This document shows positions 47,101 through 58,529 of a DNA stretch of 64,000 bases, piece after piece. The stretch spans positions 5,471,201 through 5,535,200 of the forward strand of contig NC_080063.1 of NCBI RefSeq assembly GCF_026212465.1, read 5' to 3'. The translations under genes and the position numbers were made by a program. The notes beneath the pieces were generated by a model that worked only from the letters and a program-made list of their open reading frames with translations, ran no database searches and had not been told where the DNA came from. The number at the start of each line of letters is the position of its first letter. Position 1 is the stretch's first letter. Origin of the DNA: Amaranthus tricolor. Taxonomy: Eukaryota; Streptophyta; Magnoliopsida; Caryophyllales; Amaranthaceae.

Positions 47101-47616
47101 TATGGAATTTCATAGGGGTAAAATAATTTCTTAAAGCTAGTCCTGAGACCAGGGAGTGCTTATTAGTGCTGATTCATATTATTCATAAGATCATAATACA
47201 TTCTGGCTCTCTAAACCCTGAAATTAATGTGAAATCTTGAGGGCGAATGAATGATTTGGTCTTTGTGATTGTTGCGAACTAGTATTGGGCTTATAAAAGC
47301 ATACTTCATTTTCTCGAGTTTTCCCCATCTACCTTGATCCTTCCTCGTCTTACAAGCTTTTTAACATGTACGAGACACTAAAATGAACAGAGGAAGTAAT
47401 GATCTACGGCATGTACCACTCTATGCTTGTTCATCAATTGCATGTCTCACTGAATGACAATTGTAGGAATACTGTTATGTTGCTTACATTCATCTTGCAT
47501 ATTGCAGGTACTTGATGAGCCCTGAAATGAAGTTCGTAAAATTTTTTGGAAAGAACAATGATGTTGATGGACTTGTTGATGGTATGATCAAAGAGATAAA
47601 GCAATACAAGAAATAG
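38195..47616 (+). CDS. HCC1: Mitochondrial copper chaperone HCC1 / SCO1 homologue (6 exons, 318 aa)
   Basis: SCO-family inner-membrane protein that delivers copper to the CuA site of cytochrome c oxidase subunit II. Exons: 38195-38515, 43434-43524, 43872-44084, 44331-44420, 46160-46292, 47508-47616. Phases close to 318 aa (Arabidopsis HCC1 is about 334). Residues 1 to about 65 are rich in Arg/Ser/Leu with few acidic residues, a mitochondrial presequence. A Ser/Gly linker follows, then one membrane segment encoded by exon 2 ([19 protein letters not shown]). The thioredoxin-like domain holds the copper-binding CPDIC motif (Cys190, Cys194) and the distal His279 in VDHSIVM, all key residues present. 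[15 protein letters not shown] and [15 protein letters not shown] are SCO signatures. Intron 1 (4.9 kb) and intron 4 are filled with retrotransposon relics. Confidence 0.96.
39280..40880 (+). mobile_element. RTE-type LINE relic in HCC1 intron 1
   Basis: Broken frames follow the order of an RTE-clade reverse transcriptase: a GLH..P/FADD-like area near 40040-40130, an IRPMLLY stretch near 40450, and [10 protein letters not shown] near 40645-40680. It ends in the typical 3' tail (GTAGCCGACCTCAATCTTGT.. ACATTGTTGTTG). Numerous stops and frameshifts, sense to HCC1. The 5' boundary is approximate. Confidence 0.75.
41080..41990 (-). mobile_element. Antisense LINE relic with zf-RVT (reverse-transcriptase zinc-binding) domain
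   Basis: The minus strand encodes [20 protein letters not shown], then [20 protein letters not shown], then [17 protein letters not shown]. This is the order W..VLPKH..L..K..C-P..C..FECP of the zinc-binding domain following plant L1-type reverse transcriptases. Two in-frame stops interrupt it. It lies antisense in HCC1 intron 1. Confidence 0.75.
42251..42358 (+). mobile_element. Short 5'-truncated retroposon with flanking duplication
   Basis: A roughly 72-bp insert ending with the RTE/SINE-like tail GTAGCCGACCCCAATCTTTT..GACATTGTTGTT is bracketed by TTGTGTTTGGAA(A/G)CCATG at 42251-42268 and 42341-42358. This 18-bp direct repeat has one mismatch and fits a non-LTR target duplication. It landed at the edge of the MITE-like unit starting near 42351. 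Confidence 0.7.
42351..42575. mobile_element. MITE-like unit, TTTGGAAGCCATGATTTCAT family
   Basis: The left end (TGTTTGGAAGCCATGATTTC) and the complement of the right end (TATTTGGAAACATGTAGTTC) form loose inverted termini. The interior (AATTGGCTCAAATTTAG..) aligns with 21581-21805. Non-coding, in HCC1 intron 1. Confidence 0.5.
45366..45620 (+). mobile_element. Ty3/gypsy polyprotein relic (end of reverse transcriptase / RNase H)
   Basis: In HCC1 intron 4. One frame gives [20 protein letters not shown] then [18 protein letters not shown], and after a frameshift [15 protein letters not shown]. This is the RNase H start of gypsy polyproteins. Both ends are degraded and there are no LTRs nearby. 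Confidence 0.85.
45979..46074 (+). repeat. 48-bp tandem duplication in HCC1 intron 4
   Basis: The units 45979-46026 and 46027-46074 differ by a single base (..TTCTTTATTGCAT.. against ..TTCTTTACTGCAT..). They lie 85 bases upstream of the exon 5 acceptor, so they enlarge the acceptor-side region without altering it. Confidence 0.9.
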
Positions 47617-49480
47617 GCATTACATGTTAGTATCTAAAAACTTGAGGCGTTTGTTCATTTCCGGGATGATATTTGTTTTGCAATATGGATAAGTTTTGAG
47701 AAAATAATGTTGATGGGTATTTTTCTACTTTGTTCAAACTGGGAGATGATGAATAGACTCAACTTCTTGCCTCCAAAAGTATCTTTCCCTTGTACACTTG
47801 GAGCAAATGCAGTGTTGCTAGCATATGCAAAGTCATGTACTCTGTAATCTAGCCATTTAGGAGGGAGTCGCTTCTTTTGGATTGCAAAACTGGTTTGGTC
47901 ATTTCTGATATCTCTTTACATTATGTGGACACAGATAGTTCGGTTCTGTAACAAATTTGAGGATGCTCATATTTTTTTCTTTGTTGGAATAATACAATGT
48001 TGAGGGCCTGGAAACCTGGTTGTAACCTTCGTAGCTCCTTTGATTAAGGGTATGATTTGCCATTATCCAATGCTTTACGGGGGATCTTATGGTCATAACT
48101 TATATGAGCGAGATATATTAAGTATAATGATGATGATTACGAAAAGAACTTATGGGAGAAATTCAAATCTGTGGGGGAAATTTTACTCCATGTCTTCCAT
48201 GGAGCAATTATACAGAGAAGTTGAACCACATTGCAGGGATGCGACTTTTGTTTGAATCAACAATTAAAACTAGATGGCTATACGTACAAATATATTCCTG
48301 CCCTCCAAAATTTGTTTTATTGTGGGTTGTTTGGAACACTTTATCTCAAAATCATACACATGATATATTTAAGTCAAATATTACAAACTCAAAAGGATGA
48401 GTAAACAACATTTAAATAAACAATCATACATTTAAATGTGAACTGATAACAATTCACCCACAAAGAAATTCATTTATTTCTTAACTTGGATTGAATGATG
48501 TTCAACATCTTCAAATATAAATTACTTTTACATAATAAGACCTAATCAAACCCCATCATATATACAATCAGCAGCATCCCCATAAGTCGCTGAAACAACG
48601 GCAGGCAACGAAATTTTCTATCAATAGAGGGAGCAAAAAAGGGCTTCATAAGGCCAAAATTTTGTGGACATACTTTCCACTTTTATCTTCCAAAATACTG
48701 CTACTTATTTATATATAACAAGCACCGTTATAAATTACTCGAATTCACTATGATTCTAACCTATTTAAATAATTTGATATTTTCAAACAATTGCAATTCC
48801 GCAACCTTTGACAGGGGGTGTGTAGCCCAACTCCACACCTCTAATCACTAATGCACAACATTAGGATGCATAGGAGTATCCTGTAGCTTCAACAACGCGC
48901 AGCACCTGGTATCTGAAGGCCAGAACAGAATGCGTATGAGACGCTTGCCATTGTTGAGAACAGAAAATAGCTGTAAGGATCAGAAACAAAATCATGGTCG
49001 CAAGTCATGGTCGCGGCACCTCATGGTGTTACAACTTGTTTCGTGGGCATTGTAATATGAATCATTAACTTAAGAAATTCAGTTTATCCTAATAATTAAA
49101 GTTTTCTAGAACATATTAGACGTTTTAGAACATATTACACCCTGAAAATAGGATATATGGATAATATGTCACAATAACAACTTAAATGAATCTTACTCCA
49201 CGATTTAGAATCAAAGGTTACATAACGAGGTTTTGCTATTAGGCAAGCTTAAAATCCGTTATAAAGCCGTCGTTGTGTAACCGAATTTAGCGGTTTGGCA
49301 AGCTTAAATCCGTTACAAAGCGGCCGTTACGTAACAAAAGTGCCTCATTTTTATTCTATAAGCCAAATAAGTGTTTCCACAAGATGAAAGAATCAACTCC
49401 AGGAGATGGAACTAATTAATACCTCGGTGAAAGCAATTTGTAGTTATCTCTGACCATTAAATACTTAAAAAGTTCTGGTA
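47617..49480. other. Convergent intergenic region HCC1 / AMP deaminase
   Basis: Contains the 3' UTRs of both genes, an unremarkable AT-rich middle, and a dispersed repeat copy at about 48985-49345. No gene seen. Confidence 0.6.
48985..49345. repeat. Dispersed repeat copy A (partner at 51180-51540)
   Basis: Segments such as GGTTACATAACGAGGTTTTG and AAAATCCGTTATAAAG.. recur in the same order at 51180-51540 (GGTTACATAACAAGGCTTC.., AAAATCCGTTATAAAG). Within copy A the GGCAAGCTTAAA(A)TCCGTTA unit is itself duplicated (about 49241 and 49297). Class unknown. Confidence 0.55.
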
Positions 49481-52400
49481 TCACTTGTCTACTTCTAGAG
49501 GAATACTTGCTATTCCCAGATACACCTGCTGCATCTCTTCCCTCCATATCTGCAGTGTTCAATGATAGCAATGAGGAAATGGCCTTCCATAATAGTTGGT
49601 TATAATATTATTATTATATTTGGTGAATAGTTGAGTTATTTCAAGCCTCTCTCCATCATTTTAACTGGTGGCATGTAAGAAAATCTCATCATAAATCATT
49701 AAAGAAAACTAAAACTTATCGGATATCTCAAATTTGTGTATATGTCAACATTATCCAAATTCCTTCACGTTTCCAGTCATCAGCAAACTTACCATGTGAC
49801 GGAATTCAACTCGTATATGAGGTACATTTGTCTTGTGGATGTCATTCCCATCTGGATCTCTTTTGTAGTAGTTTTCACCAATCCAGTGCCTCTGAGATAA
49901 TAATAAATAGAAGTTACAGATCAACCACTATTATGCCATGTTATAAATGATGTCATGTTCCAAGGAACAACAAAAACTATAGACATCTCCATTTAGCCTT
50001 CCATATCGACCTGTTCGCAAAATTTCAATTTCAACCAAGAAAAATATATTCATAACATGGAATTATCCCATAAGCGAAGTACCTTCAAAGCATGAGAGAA
50101 TCCAGATTGGAGGACTGAATTGCGTGCAATTTCACATAAATCACAAGAGCTAAGCTTCCACACCTGTAGGAAGAGTAAGAACTTCAGATCACAACAGTAT
50201 AGTTCATCAGCAATTACACAAAACAAGGATAACTCACCGAAGCAGCAATGCTATATTCTTCCACTAATGGCTCCTTGGTTAAATGAATTTGTAACGGATC
50301 ATCAGTTGATAGCGAAACATTAAGTCCACGTGAGAAGAACATGGGGAAAGGATTGCGATGGTAATCCAGGAATAAAGAATTGTTGCTAAGAGGAGACATT
50401 GCCAGACCAATCTGCAGAAAACAACATAGTACAATTCTCATTTGTTTGATCAAACCACAAGGTAAAAGATGGCTCCTGCCAATCACACACAGCTGTATCT
50501 CCAGTGTACCTGTGCTAAATAATAGAGGTACTGAAGTACAGGGGATTTCCTTAAATTTATCCCATGGGCAATATTATGGGCAGTGAGAAATGTTGCCGCC
50601 AGATGGTCAATGTCACCAGCCTGGAACAGCAGATAAGAACGAGTTAATATATAAGCAAATTGCTTCACAGCGTGTATATTGGAAAGGACTGGCTCATTCC
50701 TGAAATAAACTATTTAATACCGACCTCGATGGTTCCACTTATTTATTAAAAATGACATTTTCAAGTCAAAAATCCTTACTGTCAACACACATTTACAACA
50801 TTACATGCATGTAACTTTCAAGCTTAGGGAGAGGGGATGTATAGCAAAAGCAGGAGATTGTACAAGTACCTCTCCAGCATGGGGACGGAATTTAATAGTC
50901 GTCATACCCTTTGACTCCCGCAGCTACAACATAAAACAAGATACTCATTAAGTAAACAATATAGAGCAAGCATTTGTAAGAGCTACAATGGAGTGACCAT
51001 GGACAGGTCCAGAGATAGAAAAAGTGATATGGCCTAGGCGCAAGACTAGCCAGTTAACTGGTTCAATAAATCAAATAGGAGGAACTGATGATCCACTCAG
51101 TTCAACAAATGAGAATTTTAGGTCCTAACTTTCGACATCCTTTCCTTAAGTATCATAACCTGTGTATCCTTGAGGCTAGAGGTACTTTCACATCCATCCC
51201 TCATTGCGGATGTCGTTGCGATTGTGGTAACTGTCGCAATGATGCAGAAGCAGCAACTCACAGTGTTACCACTCATTTTGTGCATCGTAATGTAAGTTGT
51301 GTTAACTTGTAAATATCCACTTTATCCTAGTATTTCAAGTTTCTAGAGCATGTATTTAAATTAAAGTTTATAATAGACCTTTTACAATCTAATACATATT
51401 AAAAAAAAATATGATGGCCAATATGTTGTTAAAATAAAAGCTTATAATGACTCCTACTCAATGATTTTAACTCACGGGTTACATAACAAGGCTTCACAAA
51501 ACGCTAAGATGAAAATCCGTTATAAAGAACACATTATTTGGCGGAATGGCATCATATGGGTCAACACACAATTGAAGATCTCAACTATTTAGTTACCGGA
51601 CAGGCTCATAGTGAATTTCAACTACTTTTAGGTCCATCACTTAGTCATAATAGAAGTTTATCCTCGAGAAACTCAAATATATCGAGTCATTTTTATAAAA
51701 ACTAGGTCCCTCACCACACACCTATTACAAAGCAGTTAGACTGAATGTCGTGGTCAGACATAACTGAACTCATATAACAGGTGAGAATAATAGGAACACA
51801 AAATTAGACAAGTAAAAGATGACAGAAGGCATAATCGATTCAGTATCCATCAAAACCAGGATTCTACAGGTAGCTTAAAAAGAGTAGCTAGGGGGTGCTT
51901 TCTCCTACAAATTTTTTTTTTCTTTTTTTTCTTTTTTATTTTTTTTTTAAAAAAAGAAAAAATAAACCGTGGGAGGGTATGTTTCAAAAATGGGGAAGGA
52001 GAGGGGGTGAGTACAGCATGAAGAGGAGGTATGGAGATGATAAATGATTATGAATCATAGTGTTTAAAGTTAAAGAAAAAACCTTGTTTAAAGTGTAGAG
52101 GTTAGCATAACAGTAATAAGCATAGTATGAAAAGGCGGGATTAAAGATGTTGGTCCACTTTTCTGGTGTAGGCATATGTTTTGTGGGACGTCGTTCAGGT
52201 TTACTTTCATCATCCACCAAATCGAGCCCAACAACCTAAACAGAAAAACAGAACTTAATATCATAAAAGCATATTTAAGAAAAAAGTAAATATTGTTAAG
52301 ATCTGCACGTTTCGATGCAAATGCAACATGAACATGAAATTTTCTTACTTAGTCCCTTCAAGTTCCGTGAGTCCTTACGACAAAAGCAAAAGTTCTGTAG

Positions 52401-55400
52401 GCTATACTAGCACATGAATCTAGATAACAATTGCCAAAGTCAAAAGCTCAAATTCAGTTAATTCCCTCTTCACCATAAGTCGGTGGAGAAAAGTATTCAT
52501 GTTAAATCCTGTAGTGAAAAAATGTACAGACTACAGAGAGACGCTAAACAAGCGGCAAGTTTGCAACAATGTGATTAGCAGTCACTTAAATGGCATATCA
52601 ACCAATACAAAACTATTTTCCTAGTAGTCGAATCCATTTCAGTTTGTAAAGAGAAGTATAGCACCATAAGCAAGAATCACACAACTGATGCGGCTCATAC
52701 AAGATTATTATGAGCTAAAAGACCAGCGGTAAGACAGACACATCAAATAAAGTTATGCCATGCCACCACAGGCTCGACATGGTGCCGCAAAATGAAGTAT
52801 GATTCTGCAATGCAGGTCTATAAGCAGTTTACTGCAGTCATCACCACAAGCACAATTTAAAACACTGAAGGACTCCTATTGGAATCTTTTTTCTTTTGCC
52901 TTTCTACGGGAATTGGGAATAAAAGCAGAATAAAAACACTTTAAATTCATTAGTTAGAAAGTTTGACCTATTTAAGTAGCCTCTATGACAGCATGATTTA
53001 ATAATGAAAAGTTGTGACAAAATGCTTACCTGCTTCAAGAATAGGTGCAAATGAGGATGTGAATCTGGATCAACAGTAACCTCAAACAAAGGAAGGAAAA
53101 TGTTGTCAAGCATGTTCTGAAATGATGTCACTATCCCCATTCCCTTGTATACATTGTACAATCTTGGAATCTGAAAAAAAAGATAGTTTCAAACACAAAA
53201 TTGCAAAAAAATAAAATAAAAAAGGGAACTCTAGAGTCTATACAACTAGAATTCCATTATTTGAAGTTCAGAAAAGCTTATGAACAAGAAACAATATAAA
53301 CAACATATTTTACCACATTTCGATGCAGTAGAGAAGAGCGTACCTGAATCAACCAAACAACATTTTCACTGTACAAATCATTATTAACAACCCAACTGGC
53401 CAATTGGTCCCACTCACTTTGCTTTCTACCATAAATGGATACCCTGTATTCTGCCATCTGTTAACAAAATCATAATGCATCAATGAACTCTTCAGAACAG
53501 TAAAAACGCTGAGAACCAACACACATGCAAACCTCCAATAAGAGAAAAAAATCAAATGACAACTCACATCTTACTTGTGCGCCAGCAACAACAGCACAAC
53601 AAAGTTGCACAACCCAATGCCTCCAAGTAGCTGGGATCTCTCTCAGACAATTTACCTCAAATGTAAACCCCTTTATTTGGTAAATGAAGTTAAAAGAAGC
53701 GCCATTTTACTGACCTCTATTTTAAAAGGCAACACTTAAGGAATATGAGATTCTCATTTAAGTATCTCACATTATGCTAACGTTAAGTAGCTGACTAGGG
53801 CAACAGAATGAATTGTTGGAAAAATAACCCGCATGTAACCCTAGATCAAAAAATGATTGTCTATGAAGAACACTCCAAAATCCCTCCCCCAAACAATCAT
53901 CACAGACACATGCTGTACAAGAACTATTCTTCTGCAAATCTTCTTTTAAGGCCACAAACAGGTCCAAAATCCACAACAAACCACTTAGATAATACTAACA
54001 ATTCTAATATTCTATTTTAAAAATCAGTTCCAAGGTTTACGAAAATAGCACTAATGTATCCCTTACTACACTAGCAAACTTAAAAAACACCTTATGTAAA
54101 ACATGACCTGATATTTACTGGAAGCAAGGTCACTGAAAACTTGCTTGGTCAACTCCCCAAGAAAACGTCCTGTTACAAGAAAATAGAGATAAAATGAATG
54201 TAAGAGATGAAACCCTTTTCTTTGAAAACAACATAAGCCAAAATTGAACCTTCAAAACAATATAAGATTACTTTCTAAGTAACAATGTCGAAGTTTTGAT
54301 CCGAACAAAATGGGGTTGGCTATACGAAACAAATAGAATAATGTAAGAGATATCCAGTAACAAAGATTATATTGTATTCGGCCTTAACTAATACCAATTT
54401 ATAAGAAAAGTATTTACAGTGACTTTACGCATTCTATCGCATGAGCATATGACAATAGCTAAGAATGAATGAAGAGAAAAATACAAGTGGATAATGATTG
54501 AATACATTTTTAGTTGTAGATTAGTATTAGATAAAGTTGAATCCAATATTATCTTTGTGAGTGATAATCGCACATATTGATTGATTTGATTCATGTAGGT
54601 GACTCCAAATAGTTGGGACAAGGCTTTGACATTATAGGGTTAAAAGGAGATCATAAAGCAATAAATACAAAAGACAAATAGAAATAGGGAAAGCGGGAGA
54701 GAGGCATTTCTTATATCGAACTCTTAGGTAAAAGTCAAAATAGTGAGCGTGGAGGGCATTTAGATGAAAAAACATTAAGGATAACTTACTTCTCTATTGT
54801 TTTATAAAAAAGGGTGAGCAATCATGACCAGTGTCACATGATTCGTTCCTTTTACCCACGAATCGCGATTCGATTCGACCAGCCCGAACCGGAATTCCTT
54901 CGCCGGTTGATTCGCTTTGGTTAGCGATTCCGATCGTGAAGATCAATAGGCCCATACTAGTTGTTCCATGAAAGGATGAGAAGGAGAAAATTGAAAAAAA
55001 AAAAGTACTCGAAAAATGATAAAATAGAAAAAGACAAAGCACGGAAAAGAGATGAGGAAGAAGAACAAGATAGAAGAAAGCACACAAAGGTGTTCAACGG
55101 GTCAAAGGTCGAGACACATTTTAACGGGTCAGGTCAATAGCGGGGCAGGTCATTAACGGGCCTTGGTATAGAGGGCCGGGCCGGGTCGAATATTTATAAG
55201 AATTAATTGCAAAAAAAAAATTACCACTTTTTTATATTTTAAAATGATATTATTATATACATAAGTGGATCGATCCAACGGGCCATAAAGTATAATGAAA
55301 AAACTATTTTATGAACTTTTAAAAATCGAGTCAAAGTGGGTCGGATTTAAACGTGCTTTGACCCGCCCCGAACTGGCCCGTTTAATTTTTGACCCAAACC

Positions 55401-58327
55401 GCCCCGGCCCGGCCCATTGAACACCTCTAATCATGGCCAAAGACGGTCATGTGTTAAATCTGGGGCGAGTCAGGTTTATACTTTGGGAACTAGCAAGGCT
55501 AGGGTGCAAAAATGGTTCCTAATTTTTTTCTTAACATATGTTTATATCTCTAATTATTTATATCGACTACGTCTATGTGCAACGTCTTAATTTTGTTAAA
55601 AAAGAGAGTCAATAGAGAGAGGCATTTTCGAGATCGAGATCCTACTTAGAATCGATCAAGGGATAGAATCAATGAGTGAAAACATGAATATGAATAATAA
55701 ATTAATTACTAAATATGTTCTAAATTAAAAGTTCTTCATTTTAAAATAAAACAACTTTCCAAAATTATAATTTATGACATATGACTAACACCAACTAATG
55801 AAGTAAAAATAGATATAAGTTAAATGTTATAACAATAGTAGAAATTTATAGGGTTTTAGTTAAATATTTTACTCAAATTTTAAACTTTTTTTTTTACAAA
55901 TAATTAGGTTGTAGAATTGAATCTAAGTTTGAAGTTTAGACTTGCACCCATACTATATTCTACCACCTAGACTTAGACATCTAGACCTTAAACCTAAAAT
56001 CATATATTAGGTTGGTTGAATCCAACAAAGTGTGGGATTTTAAACCCATGATCATCCCAAGTAATGACTTCAACTACCCTCCAACATAAGCACACAAGAG
56101 ACAGAGAGAAAGTGAGAGAGGAGAAGAAAGAGCATTACCCTTTCGAATTTGAGTCGCCAAATAAGTACCAAAAGTAATTCTTTTATATAAAGGTCACTCA
56201 TAAAAGTCACATCAATACTAACAACAATCAATTTGCACATTCATCGGTATCAACTTGCACAAACAGATGATGCCTTTTGCTAATAGAAACAGTGAAAATC
56301 AACCATAGGAAGTGATGCTAAAGCGAAAGCATGGATAAAAAATTTCACATGAATTTTTATCCTAAACTTGTTCCGTTAACATAAAATGAGGTCATAACTT
56401 ATTGCAATTAGAGTTAGTCACTCCAACAACACCATTTTGATTTTTTCCCCAAGAACCTAAAATAAAAAGTAATACATTTTGTTTGCATGCACTATAATTT
56501 CATCAATCACTAAATTATAAGAGTAAGGACTCTCAAAATGGCATAATAGATTAACAAAGTACGCATGACATTACTTACACAAAGAATGGAAGCTCATACG
56601 CTCCAAATTAGCTAAGTGAACATGAAAGCAACATAACAAACCTTGAATAAGATTTTCTTGTTTTAGGAAAATCTCCCTTAGCCTACTCTGACCACACGGA
56701 TTGTATTTGAGATTGAACTTGTCAAAACGATGGAATGTACTCTTGTCAGCATGAACATCCAAAAGGTCAACGTTAAGGTCATACCTAAAAAACCAAATGA
56801 CATAAAGTTATGATAATGCTGGTTGCTTTAAAATTTTATAATTCATGAAAAAAAAATACAACAGATATAAACTCATCCTTGATCACTTGCTTACCCGGTC
56901 AAATCCAAGCTCTCAAAAACCTCTTTAAGAGTCAAATAGGTCCCATCACGAAATATCACCACCTGAGTCACATGTTCATTAAGAAAAACAGTGAAACATG
57001 AACAAATGTTCGAAGGAGACATGGTGCATAAGCTAGCATGAGTTTCGAGATAGTTCATTATAAAATTATGTCCAGTAATTAACTATCAAGTTGTTTTAGG
57101 TTGAAGTAATCAAACAGAAAATACAAAAGTGGAAACATGATAATTCTTAATATGAAATAGAAGATGATGATAAAAGAAAAGATTGCATTGATTTGGGCAT
57201 CACCTCATCAGGTTCCTTCCTCAACTTTGACTTAATAAATCTCAAAAGATGCTTTTGGTTCATGCATGCTGAATGATGAACATGTGTGTCAACTTTCCTA
57301 ACATTATAGAAATCACGATGTGGTGCACTCTTTTGGGCAAGAAATTCCCTATCCGCGTTTAGCATCAAATGAAGATTGAATTTCTAAAAAGAAGTTAATT
57401 AAAACTCAAATACAAGTCAATGTAGGAAACATATACGCATACATATGTAGACTATGAGAGAATATATACTTGTTCAAGTAGAACAAGTCGATGATGGCAT
57501 AAGGTTCGAATGTTGCCAGCTGCTATGACTCGGAGAATGTGATGCAAATCAGTGAAAAAGGTTGTTGCATCAGCAACTGGGAACAACTTCTCCTTTGCTA
57601 AGCAAAAGAACAAACAAATAGAAACGAGATGGTAAGAAAACATATAACATGAAACTTTATGATAGCCCAAAAGAAGTAAGTAAACATCGAAGGAAGCAAT
57701 AAATAAAGAGGAAAAAAAGGTACATACAGTCTTTGCTTGGATATACTTGCACAACTCCATCCTCCATTTGGAAATAGTGCTGTCAAACCGAGCATTATAC
57801 ATTAAACAAACAAACCAAGAAAAAAAGACAAAGTAAGATTCTCAACAGTTGCTTAATTCTTAGCTATTCGGCTATTCCACAAAGCAATGACACTAATAGA
57901 GATATGAGTGAGAAAACTCACATTACTTCTTTTCTCAGGAGTATAATAGAATGGATTTGGATTCGGCTTCGGCGTACTAGGATCAGATATTATTTCCTTT
58001 TCCCATGGAGCAATTGCTTCCCTGAATACATAACACTCTCGTAGCTCAAGGCATTCTTGAAGAACCAAATATGATTCCACTTCATCAGGTGTTGGTGTCT
58101 CTGCCAAGAAATAAGATAAATTATCAGAATAACACGAAAACATCGGTCATGAAATGTAGATGAGAAACCTGCTAGTCTGTATCAAACTAATTGGACAAAA
58201 AATAAGTATCTCCAATAGTTCAAACACATCATAAATAGCTCATCATATTACTACTAATAATATTATCATCATTTTTATTATTAATATTATTATTGTTACA
58301 ATCATAATACTAATAATAATAATAATA

Positions 58328-58420
<93 letters not shown>

Positions 58421-58434
58421 GTTAATATTACTAA

Positions 58435-58529
<95 letters not shown>

